In this document: in pieces, positions 51,037-64,000 of the stretch | How positions within the stretch are numbered: position 1 is the stretch's first letter | Layout of the letters: the number at the start of each line of letters is the position of its first letter | Assembly: GCA_963971405.1 (NCBI GenBank) | Contig: OZ020487.1 | Coordinates: 20,197,371 to 20,261,370, forward strand | Reading direction: 5' to 3' | DNA: 64,000 bases | Source: Psococerastis gibbosa | Taxonomy: Eukaryota > Arthropoda > Insecta > Psocodea > Psocidae | The notes under the pieces: model-generated | Told to the model about the DNA's origin: nothing | What the model saw: only the letters and a program-made list of their open reading frames with translations | The model's database searches: none | Position numbers and translations under genes: made by a program

Positions 51037-51984
51037 TACTATACATTGAGCCAAAATAAGCAAAATTAAGACACCCATATCATTTCAAGACCTTTAAAAA
51101 AATAAAATAAGTAAATAGCTATTTTTCTGATTCCTGTCGAATGAATTTTTTTTTTAGCTACATTTACACCGATGAACACGCAGAAGCAACTGCTCAATGT
51201 TTAGTACAATACAATGAGCCAAAATAAACAAAATTAAGACACCTATATCTTTTAATGACCTTTAAAAAAATAAAATAAGTAAATAGCTATTTTTCTGATT
51301 CCTGTCGAATGAATTTTTTTTAGCTACATTTACACCTTTGAACACGCAAAAGCAACTGCTCAATGTTAAGAACAATACAATGAGCCAAAATAAGCAAAAT
51401 TAAGACACCCATATCATTTCAAGACCTTTAAAAAAAAAAAATAAGTAAATAGCTTTTTTTCTTATTCTTGTCGAATGAATTTTTTTTAGCTACAATTACA
51501 CCGATGAACACGCAGGAGCAATTGCTTAATGTTATGTACAATACAATGAGCCGAAGTAAGCAAAATATGACACCCATATCATATCAAAACCTTTAAAAAA
51601 AATAAAATAAGTATATAGCTATTTTTGGTATTCTTGTCGAATGAATTTTATTTAGCTACATTTACACCGATGAACACGCAGAAGCAATTGGTCAATGTTA
51701 AGTACAATACATTGAGCCAAAATAAGAAAAATTAAGACACCCATATCATTTCAAGACCTTTAAAAAAAAAATAAGTAAATAGCTATATTTCTTATTCTTG
51801 TCGAATGAATTTTTTTTAGCTACAATTACACAGATGAACACGCAGGAGCAATTGCTCAATGTTATGTACAATACAATGAGCCGAAATAAGGAAAATTATG
51901 ACACCCATATCATATCAAAACCTTTAAAAAAAATAAAATAAGTATATAGCTATTTTTCTTATTCTTGTCGAATGAATTTTTTTT

Positions 51985-54900
51985 AGCTCCACTTACACCG
52001 ATGAACACGCAGGAGCAATTGGTCAATGTTAAGTACAATACAGTGAGCCTAAATAACCAAAATTAAGACACCTATATCTTTTTAAGACCTTTAAAAAAAA
52101 GAAAATAATGAAATAGCTATTTTTCTTATTCTTGTCGAATAAATTTTATGTAGCTACATTTGCACCGATGAACACGCTGGAGCAATTGCTAAATGTAAGG
52201 TACAATACAGTGAGCCAAAATAAGCAAAACTAGGACACCCATATCTATTCAAGACCTTTAAAAAAAATAAAATAAGTATGTAGCTATTTTTCTTATTCTT
52301 GTCGAATGAATTTTTAGTAGCTACATTTACACGGATGAACACGCAGGAGCATTTACTCAATGTTAGGTACAATACAGTGAGCCAACATAAGCAAAATTAA
52401 GACACCTATATCTTATTAAGATAAAAGAAAATAAGTAAATAGCTATTTTTCTGATTCCTGTCGAATGAATTTTTTTTAGCTACATTTACACCGATGAACA
52501 CGTTGAAGCAACAGCTTAATGTTAAGTACAATACAATGAGCCAAAATAAGCAAAATTAAGACACCCATATCATTTCAAGACCTTTAAAAAAAATAAAATA
52601 AGGAAATATCTATTTTTCTTATTCTTGTCGAATGAATTTTTTTTAGCTACATTTACACCTATGAACTCGCAGGAGCAATTGCTCAATCTTAAGCACAATA
52701 CGGTGAGCCAAAATAAGCAAAATAAAGACTCCCATATCATAACAAGACCTTTAAAAAAAATAAAATAAGTAAATAGCTATTTTTCTGATTCTTATCGAAT
52801 GAATTTTTTTTAGCTACATTTACACCGATGAACATGCAGGAGCAATTGCTCAATGTTAGTGCAATACAATGAGGCAAAATAAGCAAAATTAAGACACCCA
52901 TATCATTTCAAGACCTTTAAAAAAAATAAAATAAGGAAATATCTATTTTTCTTATTCTTGTCGAATGAATTTTTTTTAGCTACATTTACACCTATGAACT
53001 CGCAGGAGCAATTGCTCAATCGTAAGCACAATACGGTGAGCCAAAATAAGCAAAATAAAGACTCCCATATCATAACAAGACCTTTAAAAAAAATAAAATA
53101 AGTAAATAGCTATTTTTCTGATTCCTGTCGAATGAATTTTTTGAGCTACATTTACACCGATGAACACGCAGAAGCAACTGCTCAATGTTTAGTACAATAC
53201 AATGAGCCAAAATAAGCAAAATTAAGACACCTATATCTTTTAAGGACCTTTAAAAAAATAAAATAAGTAAGTAGCTATTTTTCTGATTCCTGTCGAATGA
53301 ATTTTTTTTAGCTACATTTACACCTTTGAACACGCAAAAGCAACTGCTCAATGTTACGAACAATACAATGAGCACAAATAAGCAAAATTAAGACACCCAT
53401 GTCATTTCAAGACCTTTAAAAAAAAAAATAAGTAAATAGCTATTTTTCTTATTCTTGTCGAATGAATTTTTCTTAGCTACAATTACACCGATGAACACGC
53501 AGGAGCAATTGCTTAATGTTAGGTACAATACAATGAGCCAAAATAAGCAAAATTAAGACACCTATATCATTTAAAGACCTTTAAAAAAATAAAATAAGTA
53601 AATAGCTATTTTTCTGATTCCTGTCGAATGAATTTTTTTTAGCTACATTTACACCTTTGAACACGCAGAAGCAACTGCTCAATGTTAAGAACAATACAGT
53701 GAGCCAAAATAAGCAAAATTAAGACACCCATATCATTTCAAGACCTTTAAAAAAAAAAAATAAGTAAATAGCTATTTTTCTTATTCTTGTCGAATGAATT
53801 TTTTTTAGCTACAATTACACCGATGAACACGCAGGAGCAATTGCTTAATGTTAAGTACAATACAATGAGCCGAAATAAGCAAAATTATGACACCCATATC
53901 ATATCAAAACCTTTAAAAAAAATAAAATAAGTATATAGCTATTTTTGGTATTCTTGTCGAATGAATTTTTTTTAGCTACATTTACACCGATGAACACGCA
54001 GAAGCAATTGGTCAATGTTAAGTACAATACATTGAGCCAAAATAAGAAAAATTAAGACACCCATATCATTTCAAGACCTTTAAAAAAAAAATAAGTAAAT
54101 AGCTATTTTTCTTATTCTTGTCGAATGAATTTTTTTTAGCTACAATTACACCGATGAACACGCAGGAGCAATTGCTCAATGTTATGTACAATACAATGAG
54201 CCGAAATAAGCAAAATTAAGACACCCATATCATTTCAAGACCTTTAAAAAAAATAAAATAAGTAAATAGCTATTTTTCTGATTCCTGTCGAATGAATTTT
54301 TTTTAGCTACATTTACACCGATGAACACGCAGAAGCAACTGCTCAATGTTTAGTACAATACAATGAGCCAAAATAAGCAAAATTAAGACCGCTATATCTT
54401 TTAAAGACCTTTAAATAAATAAAATAAGTAAATAGCTATTTTTCTGATTCCTGTCGAATGAATTTTTTTTAGCTACATTTACACCGATGAACACGCAGAA
54501 GCAACTGCTCAATGTTAAGTACAATGCAATGAGCCGAAATAAGCCAAATTAAGACACCCATACCATATCAAAACCTTTAAAAAAAATAAAATAAGTATAT
54601 AGCTATTTTTGGTATTCTTGTCGAATGAATTTTTTTTAGCTACATTTACACCGATGAACACGCAGAAGCACTTGCTCAATGTTAAGTACTATACATTGAG
54701 CCAAAATAAGCAAAATTAAGACACCCATATCATTTCAAGACCTTTAAAAAAATAAAATAAGTAAATAGCCATTTTTCTGATTCCTGTCGAATGAATTTTT
54801 TTTAGCTACATTTACACCGATGAACACGCAGAAGCAACTGCTCAATGTTTAATACAATACAATGAGCCAAAATAAGCAAAATTAAGACACCTATATCTTT

Positions 54901-57900
54901 TAAGGACCTTTAAAAAAATAAAATAAGTAAGTAGCTATTTTTCTGATTCCTGTCGAATGAATTTTTTTTAGCTACATTTACACCTTTGAACACGCAAAAG
55001 CAACTGCTCAATGTTACGAACAATACAATGAGCCAAAATAAGCAAAATTAAGACACCCATATCATTTCAAGACCTTTAAAAAAAAAAAATAAGTAAATAG
55101 CTATTTTTCTTATTCTTGTCGAATGAATTTTTTTTAGCTACAATTACACCGATGAACACGCAGGAGCAATTGCTTAATGTTATGTGCAATACAATGAGCC
55201 GAAGTAAGCAAAATATGACACCCATATCGTATCAAAACCTTTAAAAAAAATAAAATAAGTATATAGCTATTTTTGGTATTCTTGTCGAATGAATTTTTTT
55301 TAGCTACATTTACACCGATGAACACGCAGAAGCAATTGGTCAATGTTAAGTACAATACATTGAGCCAAAATAAGAAAAATTAAGACACCCATATCATTTC
55401 AAGACCTTTAAAAAAAAAATAAGTAAATAGCTATTTTTCTTATTCTTGTCGAATGAATTTTTTTTAGCTACAATTACACCGATGAACACGCAGGAGCATT
55501 TACTCAATGTTAGGTACAATACAATGAGCCAACATAAGCAAAATTAAGACACCTATATCTTATTAAGACCTTAAAAAAAAGAAAATAACTAAATAGCTAT
55601 TTTTCTTATTCTTGTCGAATGAATTTTTAGTAGCTACATTTACACGGATGAACACGCAGGAGCATTTGCTCAATGTTAGGTACATTACAATGAGCAGAAA
55701 TTAGCAAAATTAGGACACCTATATCTTTTAAAGACCTTTAAAAAAATAAAATAAGTAAATAGCTATTTTTCTGATTCCTGTCGAATGAATTTTTTTTTAG
55801 CTACATTTACACCGATGAACACGCAGAAGCAACTGCTCAATGTTGGGTACTATACAATGAGCCAAAATAAGCAAAATTAAGACACCCATGTCATTTCAAG
55901 ACCTTTAAAAAAAAAAATAAGTAAATAGCTATTTTTCTTATTCTTGTCGAATGAATTTTTTTTAGCTACAATTACACCGATGAACACGCAGAAGCAATTG
56001 GTCAATGTTAAGTACAATACATTGAGCCTAAATAACCAAAATTACGACACCTATATCTTTTTAAGACCTTTAAAAAAAGAAAATAACGAAATAGCTATTT
56101 TTCTTATTCTTGTCGAATGAATTTTTTGTAGCTAAATTTACACCGACGAACACGCACGAGCAATTGCTCAATGTTAGGTACAATACAGTGAGCCAACATA
56201 AGCAAAATTAAGACACCTATATCTTTTTAAGACCTTTAAAAAAAAAAATTAACTAAATTGCTATTTTTCTTATTCATGTCTTGTGAATTTTTAGTAGCTA
56301 CATTTACACGGATGAACACGCAGGAGCATTTGCCCAATGTTAGGTACAGTACAATGAGCCAAAATAAGCAAAATTAGGACACCTATATCTTTTAAAGACC
56401 TTTAAAAAAATAAAATAAGTAAATAGCTATTTTTCAGATTCCTGTCGAATGAATTTTTTTTAGCTACATTTACACCGATGAACACGCAGAAGCAACTGCT
56501 CAATGTTAAGTACAATACAATGAGCCGAAATAAGCCAAATTAAGACACCCATACCATATCAAAACCTTTAAAAAAAATAAAATAAGTATATAGCTATTTT
56601 TGGTATTCTTGTCGAATGAATTTTTTTTAGCTACATTTACACCGATGAACACGCAGAAGCACTTGCTCAATGTTAAGTACAATACAATGAGCCGAAATAA
56701 GCAAAATTATGACACCCATATCATATCAAAACCTTTAAAAAAAATAAAATAAGTATATAGCTATTTTTGGTATTCTTGTCGAATGAATTTTTTTTAGCTA
56801 CATTTACACCGATGAACACGCAGAAGCAATTGGTCAATGTTAAGTACAATACATTGAGCCAAAATAAGAAAAATTAAGACACCCATATCATTTCAAGACC
56901 TTTAAAAAAAAAATAAGTAAATAGCTATTTTTCTTATTCTTGTCGAATGAATTTTTTTTAGCTACAATTACACCGATGAACACGCAGGAGCAATTGCTCA
57001 ATGTTATGTACAATACAATGAGCCGAAATAAGCAAAATTAAGACACCCATATCATTTCAAGACCTTTAAAAAAAATAAAATAAGTAAATAGCTATTTTTC
57101 TGATTCCTGTCGAATGAATTTTTTTTAGCTACATTTACACCGATGAACACGCAGAAGCAACTGCTCAATGTTTAGTACAATACAATGAGCCAAAATAAGC
57201 AAAATTAAGACCGCTATATCTTTTAAAGACCTTTAAATAAATAAAATAAGTAAATAGCTATTTTTCTGATTCCTGTCGAATGAATTTTTTTTAGCTACAT
57301 TTACACCGATGAACACGCAGAAGCAACTGCTCAATGTTAAGTACAATGCAATGAGCCGAAATAAGCCAAATTAAGACACCCATACCATATCAAAACCTTT
57401 AAAAAAAATAAAATAAGTATATAGCTATTTTTGGTATTCTTGTCGAATGAATTTTTTTTAGCTACATTTACACCGATGAACACGCAGAAGCACTTGCTCA
57501 ATGTTAAGTACTATACATTGAGCCAAAATAAGCAAAATTAAGACACCCATATCATTTCAAGACCTTTAAAAAAATAAAATAAGTAAATAGCTATTTTTCT
57601 GATTCCTGTCGAATGAATTTTTTTTAGCTACATTTACACCGATGAACACGCAGAAGCAACTGCTCAATGTTTAATACAATACAATGAGCCAAAATAAGCA
57701 AAATTAAGACACCTATATCTTTTAAGGACCTTTAAAAAAATAAAATAAGTAAGTAGCTATTTTTCTGATTCCTGTCGAATGAATTTTTTTTAGCTACATT
57801 TACACCTTTGAACACGCAAAAGCAACTGCTCAATGTTACGAACAATACAATGAGCCAAAATAAGCAAAATTAAGACACCCATATCATTTCAAGACCTTTA

Positions 57901-60900
57901 AAAAAAAAAAATAAGTAAATAGCTATTTTTCTTATTCTTGTCGAATGAATTTTTTTTAGCTACAATTACACCGATGAACACGCAGGAGCAATTGCTTAAT
58001 GTTATGTGCAATACAATGAGCCGAAGTAAGCAAAATATGACACCCATATCGTATCAAAACCTTTAAAAAAAATAAAATAAGTATATAGCTATTTTTGGTA
58101 TTCTTGTCGAATGAATTTTTTTTAGCTACATTTACACCGATGAACACGCAGAAGCAATTGGTCAATGTTAAGTACAATACATTGAGCCAAAATAAGAAAA
58201 ATTAAGACACCCATATCATTTCAAGACCTTTAAAAAAAAAATAAGTAAATAGCTATTTTTCTTATTCTTGTCGAATGAATTTTTTTTAGCTACAATTACA
58301 CCGATGAACACGCAGGAGCATTTACTCAATGTTAGGTACAATACAATGAGCCAACATAAGCAAAATTAAGACACCTATATCTTATTAAGACCTTAAAAAA
58401 AAGAAAATAACTAAATAGCTATTTTTCTTATTCTTGTCGAATGAATTTTTAGTAGCTACATTTACACGGATGAACACGCAGGAGCATTTGCTCAATGTTA
58501 GGTACATTACAATGAGCAGAAATTAGCAAAATTAGGACACCTATATCTTTTAAAGACCTTTAAAAAAATAAAATAAGTAAATAGCTATTTTTCTGATTCC
58601 TGTCGAATGAATTTTTTTTTAGCTACATTTACACCGATGAACACGCAGAAGCAACTGCTCAATGTTGAGTACTATACAATGAGCCAAAATAAGCAAAATT
58701 AAGACACCCATGTCATTTCAAGACCTTTAAAAAAAAAAATAAGTAAATAGCTATTTTTCTTATTCTTGTCGAATGAATTTTTTTTAGCTACAATTACACC
58801 GATGAACACGCAGAAGCAATTGGTCAATGTTAAGTACAATACATTGAGCCTAAATAACCAAAATTACGACACCTATATCTTTTTAAGACCTTTAAAAAAA
58901 GAAAATAACGAAATAGCTATTTTTCTTATTCTTGTCGAATGAATTTTTTGTAGCTAAATTTACACCGACGAACACGCACGAGCAATTGCTCAATGTTAGG
59001 TACAATACAGTGAGCCAACATAAGCAAAATTAAGACACCTATATCTTTTTAAGACCTTTAAAAAAAAAAATTAACTAAATTGCTATTTTTCTTATTCATG
59101 TCTTGTGAATTTTTAGTAGCTACATTTACACGGATGAACACGCAGGAGCATTTGCCCAATGTTAGGTACAGTACAATGAGCCAAAATAAGCAAAATTAGG
59201 ACACCTATATCTTTTAAAGACCTTTAAAAAAATAAAATAAGTAAATAGCTATTTTTCAGATTCCTGTCGAATGAATTTTTTTTAGCTACATTTACACCGA
59301 TGAACACGCAGAAGCAACTGCTCAATGTTAAGTACAATACAATGAGCCGAAATAAGCCAAATTAAGACACCCATACCATATCAAAACCTTTAAAAAAAAT
59401 AAAATAAGTATATAGCTATTTTTGGTATTCTTGTCGAATGAATTTTTTTTAGCTACATTTACACCGATGAACACGCAGAAGCACTTGCTCAATGTTAAGT
59501 ACAATACAATGAGCCAACATAAGCAAAATTAAGACACCTATATCTTATTAAGACCTTAAAAAAAAGAAAATAACTAAATAGCTATTTTTCTTATTCTTGT
59601 CGAATGAATTTTTAGTAGCTACATTTACACGGATGAACACGCAGGAGCATTTGCTCAATGTTAGGTACATTACAATGAGCAGAAATTAGCAAAATTAGGA
59701 CACCTATATCTTTTAAAGACCTTTAAAAAAATAAAATAAGTAAATAGCTATTTTTCTGATTCCTGTCGAATGAATTTTTTTTTAGCTACATTTACACCGA
59801 TGAACACGCAGAAGCAACTGCTCAATGTTGAGTACTATACAATGAGCCAAAATAAGCAAAATTAAGACACCCATGTCATTTCAAGACCATTAAAAAAAAA
59901 ATAAGTAAATAGCTATTTTTCTTATTCTTGTCGAATGAATTTTTTTTAGCTACAATTACACCGATGAACACGCAGAAGCAATTGGTCAATGTTAAGTACA
60001 ATACATTGAGCCTAAATAACCAAAATTACGACACCTATATCTTTTTAAGACCTTTAAAAAAAGAAAATAACGAAATAACTATTTTTCTTATTCTTGTCGA
60101 ATGAATTTTTTGTAGCTAAATTTACACCGACGAACACGCACGAGCAATTGCTCAATGTTAGGTACAATACAGTGAGCCAACATAAGCAAAATTAAGACAC
60201 CTATATCTTTTTAAGACCTTTAAAAAAAAAAATTAACTAAATTGCTATTTTTCTTATTCATGTCTTGTGAATTTTTAGTAGCTACATTTACACGGATGAA
60301 CACGCAGGAGCATTTGCCCAATGTTAGGTACAGTACAATGAGCCAAAATAAGCAAAATTAGGACACCTATATCTTTTAAAGACCTTTAAAAAAATAAAAT
60401 AAGTAAATAGCTATTTTTCTGATTCCTGTCGAATGAATTTTTTTTAGCTACATTTACACCGATGAACACGCAGAAGCAACTGCTCAATGTTAAGTACAAT
60501 ACAATGAGCCGAAATAAGCCAAATTAAGACACCCATACCATATCAAAACCTTTAAAAAAAATAAAATAAGTATATAGCTATTTTTGGTATTCTTGTCGAA
60601 TGAATTTTTTTTAGCTACATTTACACCGATGAACACGCAGAAGCACTTGCTCAATGTTAAGTACTATACATTGAGCCAAAATAAGCAAAATTAAGACACC
60701 CATATCATTTCAAGACCTTTAAAAAAATAAAATAAGTAAATAGCTATTTTTCTGATTCCTGTCGAATGAATTTTTTTTTTAGCTACATTTACACCGATGA
60801 ACACGCAGAAGCAACTGCTCAATGTTTAATACAATACAATGAGCCAAAATAAACAAAATTAAGACACCTATATCTTTTAAAGACCTTTAAAAAAATAAAA

Positions 60901-61609
60901 TAAGTAAATAGCTATTTTTCTGATTCCTGTCGAATGAATTTTTTTTAGCTACATTTTACCCTTTGAACACGCAAAAGCAACTGCTCAATGTTAAGAACAA
61001 TACAATGAGCCAAAATAAGCAAAATTAAGACACCCATATCATTTCAAGACCTTTAAAAAAAAAAAATAAGTAAATAGCTTTTTTTCTTATTCTTGTCGAA
61101 TGAATTTTTTTTAGCTACAATTACACCGATGAACACGCAAAAGCAATTGCTTAATGTTATGTACAATACAATGAGCCGAAGTAAGCAAAATATGACACCC
61201 ATATCATATCAAAACCTTTAAAAAAAATAAAATAATTATATAGCTATTTTTGGTATTCTTGTCGAATGAATTTTATTTAGCTACATTTACACCGATGAAC
61301 ACGCAGAAGCAATTGGTCAATGTTAAGTACAATACATTGAGCCAAAATAAGAAAAATTAAGACACCCATATCATTTCAAGACCTTTAAAAAAAAAATAAG
61401 TAAATAGCTATTTTTCTTATTCTTGTCGAATGAATTTTTTTTAGCTACAATTACACAGATGAACACGCAGGAGCAATTGCTCAATGTTATGTACAATACA
61501 ATGAGCCGAAATAAGGAAAATTATGACACCCATATCATATCAAAACCTTTAAAAAAAATAAAATAAGTATATAGCTATTTTTCTTATTCTTGTCGAATGA
61601 ATTTTTTTT
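51985..61609 (+). repeat. HOR super-unit of the right arm, long version (58 monomers, 9625 bp)
   Basis: The interval between AGCTCCACTTAC monomers at 51985 and 61610 is 9625 bp. It contains the 2980-bp segment (TTGCACCG monomer at 52154 to GCCGAAGTAAGC monomer at 55134), then a tandem extra 2822-bp (17-monomer) segment between GCCGAAGTAAGC monomers at 55134 and 57956, then the standard segment of about 3823 bp to 61779. Removing the extra 2822 bp gives about 6803 bp (41 monomers), which I take as the basic cycle. Confidence 0.76.
58337..60662 (+). repeat. 7-monomer HOR pair without insertion (second paralog)
   Basis: This is the third occurrence of the 1163-bp doublet, with the GAGCAGAAAT landmark at 58514 and 59677. 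It sits at the same distance (558 bp) downstream of the GCCGAAGTAAGC monomer as the other two. It has no insertion at the homologous site. Small differences include the CCATTAAAA change near 59888, which is shared with the second copies at 31.3 kb and 50.3 kb. Confidence 0.83.
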
Positions 61610-64000
61610 AGCTCCACTTACACCGATGAACACGCAGGAGCAATTGGTCAATGTTAAGTACAATACAGTGAGCCTAAATAACCAAAATTAAGACACCTAT
61701 ATCTTTTTAAGACCTTTAAAAAAAAGAAAATAATGAAATAGCTATTTTTCTTATTCTTGTCGAATAAATTTTATGTAGCTACATTTGCACCGATGAACAC
61801 GCTGGAGCAATTGCTAAATGTAAGGTACAATACAGTGAGCCAAAATAAGCAAAACTAGGACACCCATATCTATTCAAGACCTTTAAAAAAAATAAAATAA
61901 GTATGTAGCTATTTTTCTTATTCTTGTCGAATGAATTTTTAGTAGCTACATTTACACGGATGAACACGCAGGAGCATTTACTCAATGTTAGGTACAATAC
62001 AGTGAGCCAACATAAGCAAAATTAAGACACCTATATCTTATTAAGATAAAAGAAAATAAGTAAATAGCTATTTTTCTGATTCCTGTCGAATGAATTTTTT
62101 TTAGCTACATTTACACCGATGAACACGTTGAAGCAACAGCTTAATGTTAAGTACAATACAATGAGCCAAAATAAGCAAAATTAAGACACCCATATCATTT
62201 CAAGACCTTTAAAAAAAATAAAATAAGGAAATATCTATTTTTCTTATTCTTGTCGAATGAATTTTTTTTAGCTACATTTACACCTATGAACTCGCAGGAG
62301 CAATTGCTCAATCTTAAGCACAATACGGTGAGCCAAAATAAGCAAAATAAAGACTCCCATATCATAACAAGACCTTTAAAAAAAATAAAATAAGTAAATA
62401 GCTATTTTTCTGATTCTTATCGAATGAATTTTTTTTAGCTACATTTACACCGATGAACATGCAGGAGCAATTGCTCAATGTTAGTGCAATACAATGAGGC
62501 AAAATAAGCAAAATTAAGACACCCATATCATTTCAAGACCTTTAAAAAAAATAAAATAAGGAAATATCTATTTTTCTTATTCATGTCGAATGAATTTTTT
62601 TTAGCTACATTTACACCTATGAACTCGCAGGAGCAATTGCTCAATCGTAAGCACAATACGGTGAGCCAAAATAAGCAAAATAAAGACTCCCATATCATAA
62701 CAAGACCTTTAAAAAAAATAAAATAAGTAAATAGCTATTTTTCTGATTCCTGTCGAATGAATTTTTTGAGCTACATTTACACCGATGAACACGCAGAAGC
62801 AACTGCTCAATGTTTAGTACAATACAATGAGCCAAAATAAGCAAAATTAAGACACCTATATCTTTTAAGGACCTTTAAAAAAATAAAATAAGTAAGTAGC
62901 TATTTTTCTGATTCCTGTCGAATGAATTTTTTTTAGCTACATTTACACCTTTGAACACGCAAAAGCAACTGCTCAATGTTACGAACAATACAATGAGCAC
63001 AAATAAGCAAAATTAAGACACCCATGTCATTTCAAGACCTTTAAAAAAAAAAATAAGTAAATAGCTATTTTTCTTATTCTTGTCGAATGAATTTTTCTTA
63101 GCTACAATTACACCGATGAACACGCAGGAGCAATTGCTTAATGTTAGGTACAATACAATGAGCCAAAATAAGCAAAATTAAGACACCTATATCATTTAAA
63201 GACCTTTAAAAAAATAAAATAAGTAAATAGCTATTTTTCTGATTCCTGTCGAATGAATTTTTTTTAGCTACATTTACACCTTTGAACACGCAGAAGCAAC
63301 TGCTCAATGTTAAGAACAATACAGTGAGCCAAAATAAGCAAAATTAAGACACCCATATCATTTCAAGACCTTTAAAAAAAAAAAATAAGTAAATAGCTAT
63401 TTTTCTTATTCTTGTCGAATGAATTTTTTTTAGCTACAATTACACCGATGAACACGCAGGAGCAATTGCTTAATGTTAAGTACAATACAATGAGCCGAAA
63501 TAAGCAAAATTATGACACCCATATCATATCAAAACCTTTAAAAAAAATAAAATAAGTATATAGCTATTTTTGGTATTCTTGTCGAATGAATTTTTTTTAG
63601 CTACATTTACACCGATGAACACGCAGAAGCAATTGGTCAATGTTAAGTACAATACATTGAGCCAAAATAAGAAAAATTAAGACACCCATATCATTTCAAG
63701 ACCTTTAAAAAAAAAATAAGTAAATAGCTATTTTTCTTATTCTTGTCGAATGAATTTTTTTTAGCTACAATTACACCGATGAACACGCAGGAGCAATTGC
63801 TCAATGTTATGTACAATACAATGAGCCGAAATAAGCAAAATTAAGACACCCATATCATTTCAAGACCTTTAAAAAAAATAAAATAAGGAAATATCTATTT
63901 TTCTTATTCTTGTCGAATGAATTTTTTTTAGCTACATTTACACCTATGAACTCGCAGGAGCAACTGCTCAATCTTAACCACAATAAGGTGAGCCAAAATA
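61610..64000 (+). repeat. Start of a further HOR super-unit, cut by the window end
   Basis: This begins again with the AGCTCCACTTAC monomer and follows the order seen from 33075 and 51985: the TTGCACCG monomer (61785), the ACGTTGAAGC monomer (about 62124), ACTCGCAGG, CTTATCGAATG, AATCGTAAGC and TTTTTTGAGCTAC. It ends in the AATCTTAACCACAATAAGG monomer, which also appears near 6375 and 35271. The unit is incomplete because the window stops. Confidence 0.8.

Larger units (their letters stand above)
30103..64000. repeat. 166-bp satellite array, right arm
   Basis: This is the same satellite, in the same orientation and register, resuming directly after the transposon. It begins with the second copy of the 8-bp target duplication and continues within the monomer that the insertion split. 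It runs to the window end without another interruption. Compared with the left arm it is richer in blocks carrying the ACTCGCAGG / ACGGTGAGCC variant, the TTGCACCGATGAACACGCTGG variant and a shortened A-run after TCTTATTAAGA. No coding region is supported. Repeating antisense open frames of 72-73 codons (for example 33244-33462, 36224-36445 and 61779-61997) are HOR-locked chance ORFs. Confidence 0.97.

Noticed and set aside
1-64000. Retrotransposon or LTR origin of the tandem units
   Set aside because: No LTRs, primer-binding site, polypurine tract, reverse transcriptase or poly-A-ended units are visible. The monomers are simple tandem copies.

Overview
This window is almost entirely tandem satellite DNA from a eukaryote, interrupted by one DNA transposon. 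No host gene, tRNA, rRNA, CRISPR array or bacterial-type signal is visible. The only protein-coding capacity belongs to the transposon. Its protein resembles, from memory, a transposase-like family abundant in arthropod genomes and also seen in other invertebrates. A metazoan, most likely an arthropod, is therefore my best guess, but this is inference and no species can be named.

Layout. Positions 1-27140 and 30103-64000 are a head-to-tail array of an AT-rich monomer of about 166 bp (neighbouring copies are 165-167 bp apart). That makes roughly 370 copies, all in the same orientation. The monomers fall into recognisable sequence variants, and the variants recur in the same order. The array is therefore organised in higher-order repeats (HORs) at several nested scales: 166-bp doublets, a 7-monomer unit (1163 bp), a 10-monomer unit (1661 bp), a 23-monomer unit (about 3815 bp), 20/21-monomer units (about 3.3-3.5 kb), a 26-monomer unit (4317 bp), and a super-repeat of about 6.8 kb on the right with deletion variants. 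This is the pattern expected from repeated unequal exchange in a centromeric or pericentromeric/heterochromatic satellite.

Transposon. Positions 27141-30102 (2962 bp) hold a hAT-like class II element. It has perfect 13-bp terminal inverted repeats (TIRs) beginning TAGGG and an 8-bp target-site duplication (TSD), ATGAACAC. Inside are degenerate subterminal inverted repeats, a probable 5'-UTR intron, and a transposase reading frame of about 749 codons. That frame is broken by one in-frame TAG at codon 563. Empty paralogous target sites elsewhere in the same array (for example 23652-23659 and 31266-31273) confirm the insertion boundaries and show that the insertion is younger than the local HOR duplications.

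The transposon parts would work together as one cut-and-paste unit: transposase acting on its own TIRs. This copy looks defective in cis because of the nonsense codon. The satellite has no supported coding function. Short antisense open frames of 72-73 codons recur with the HORs and are treated as chance ORFs.
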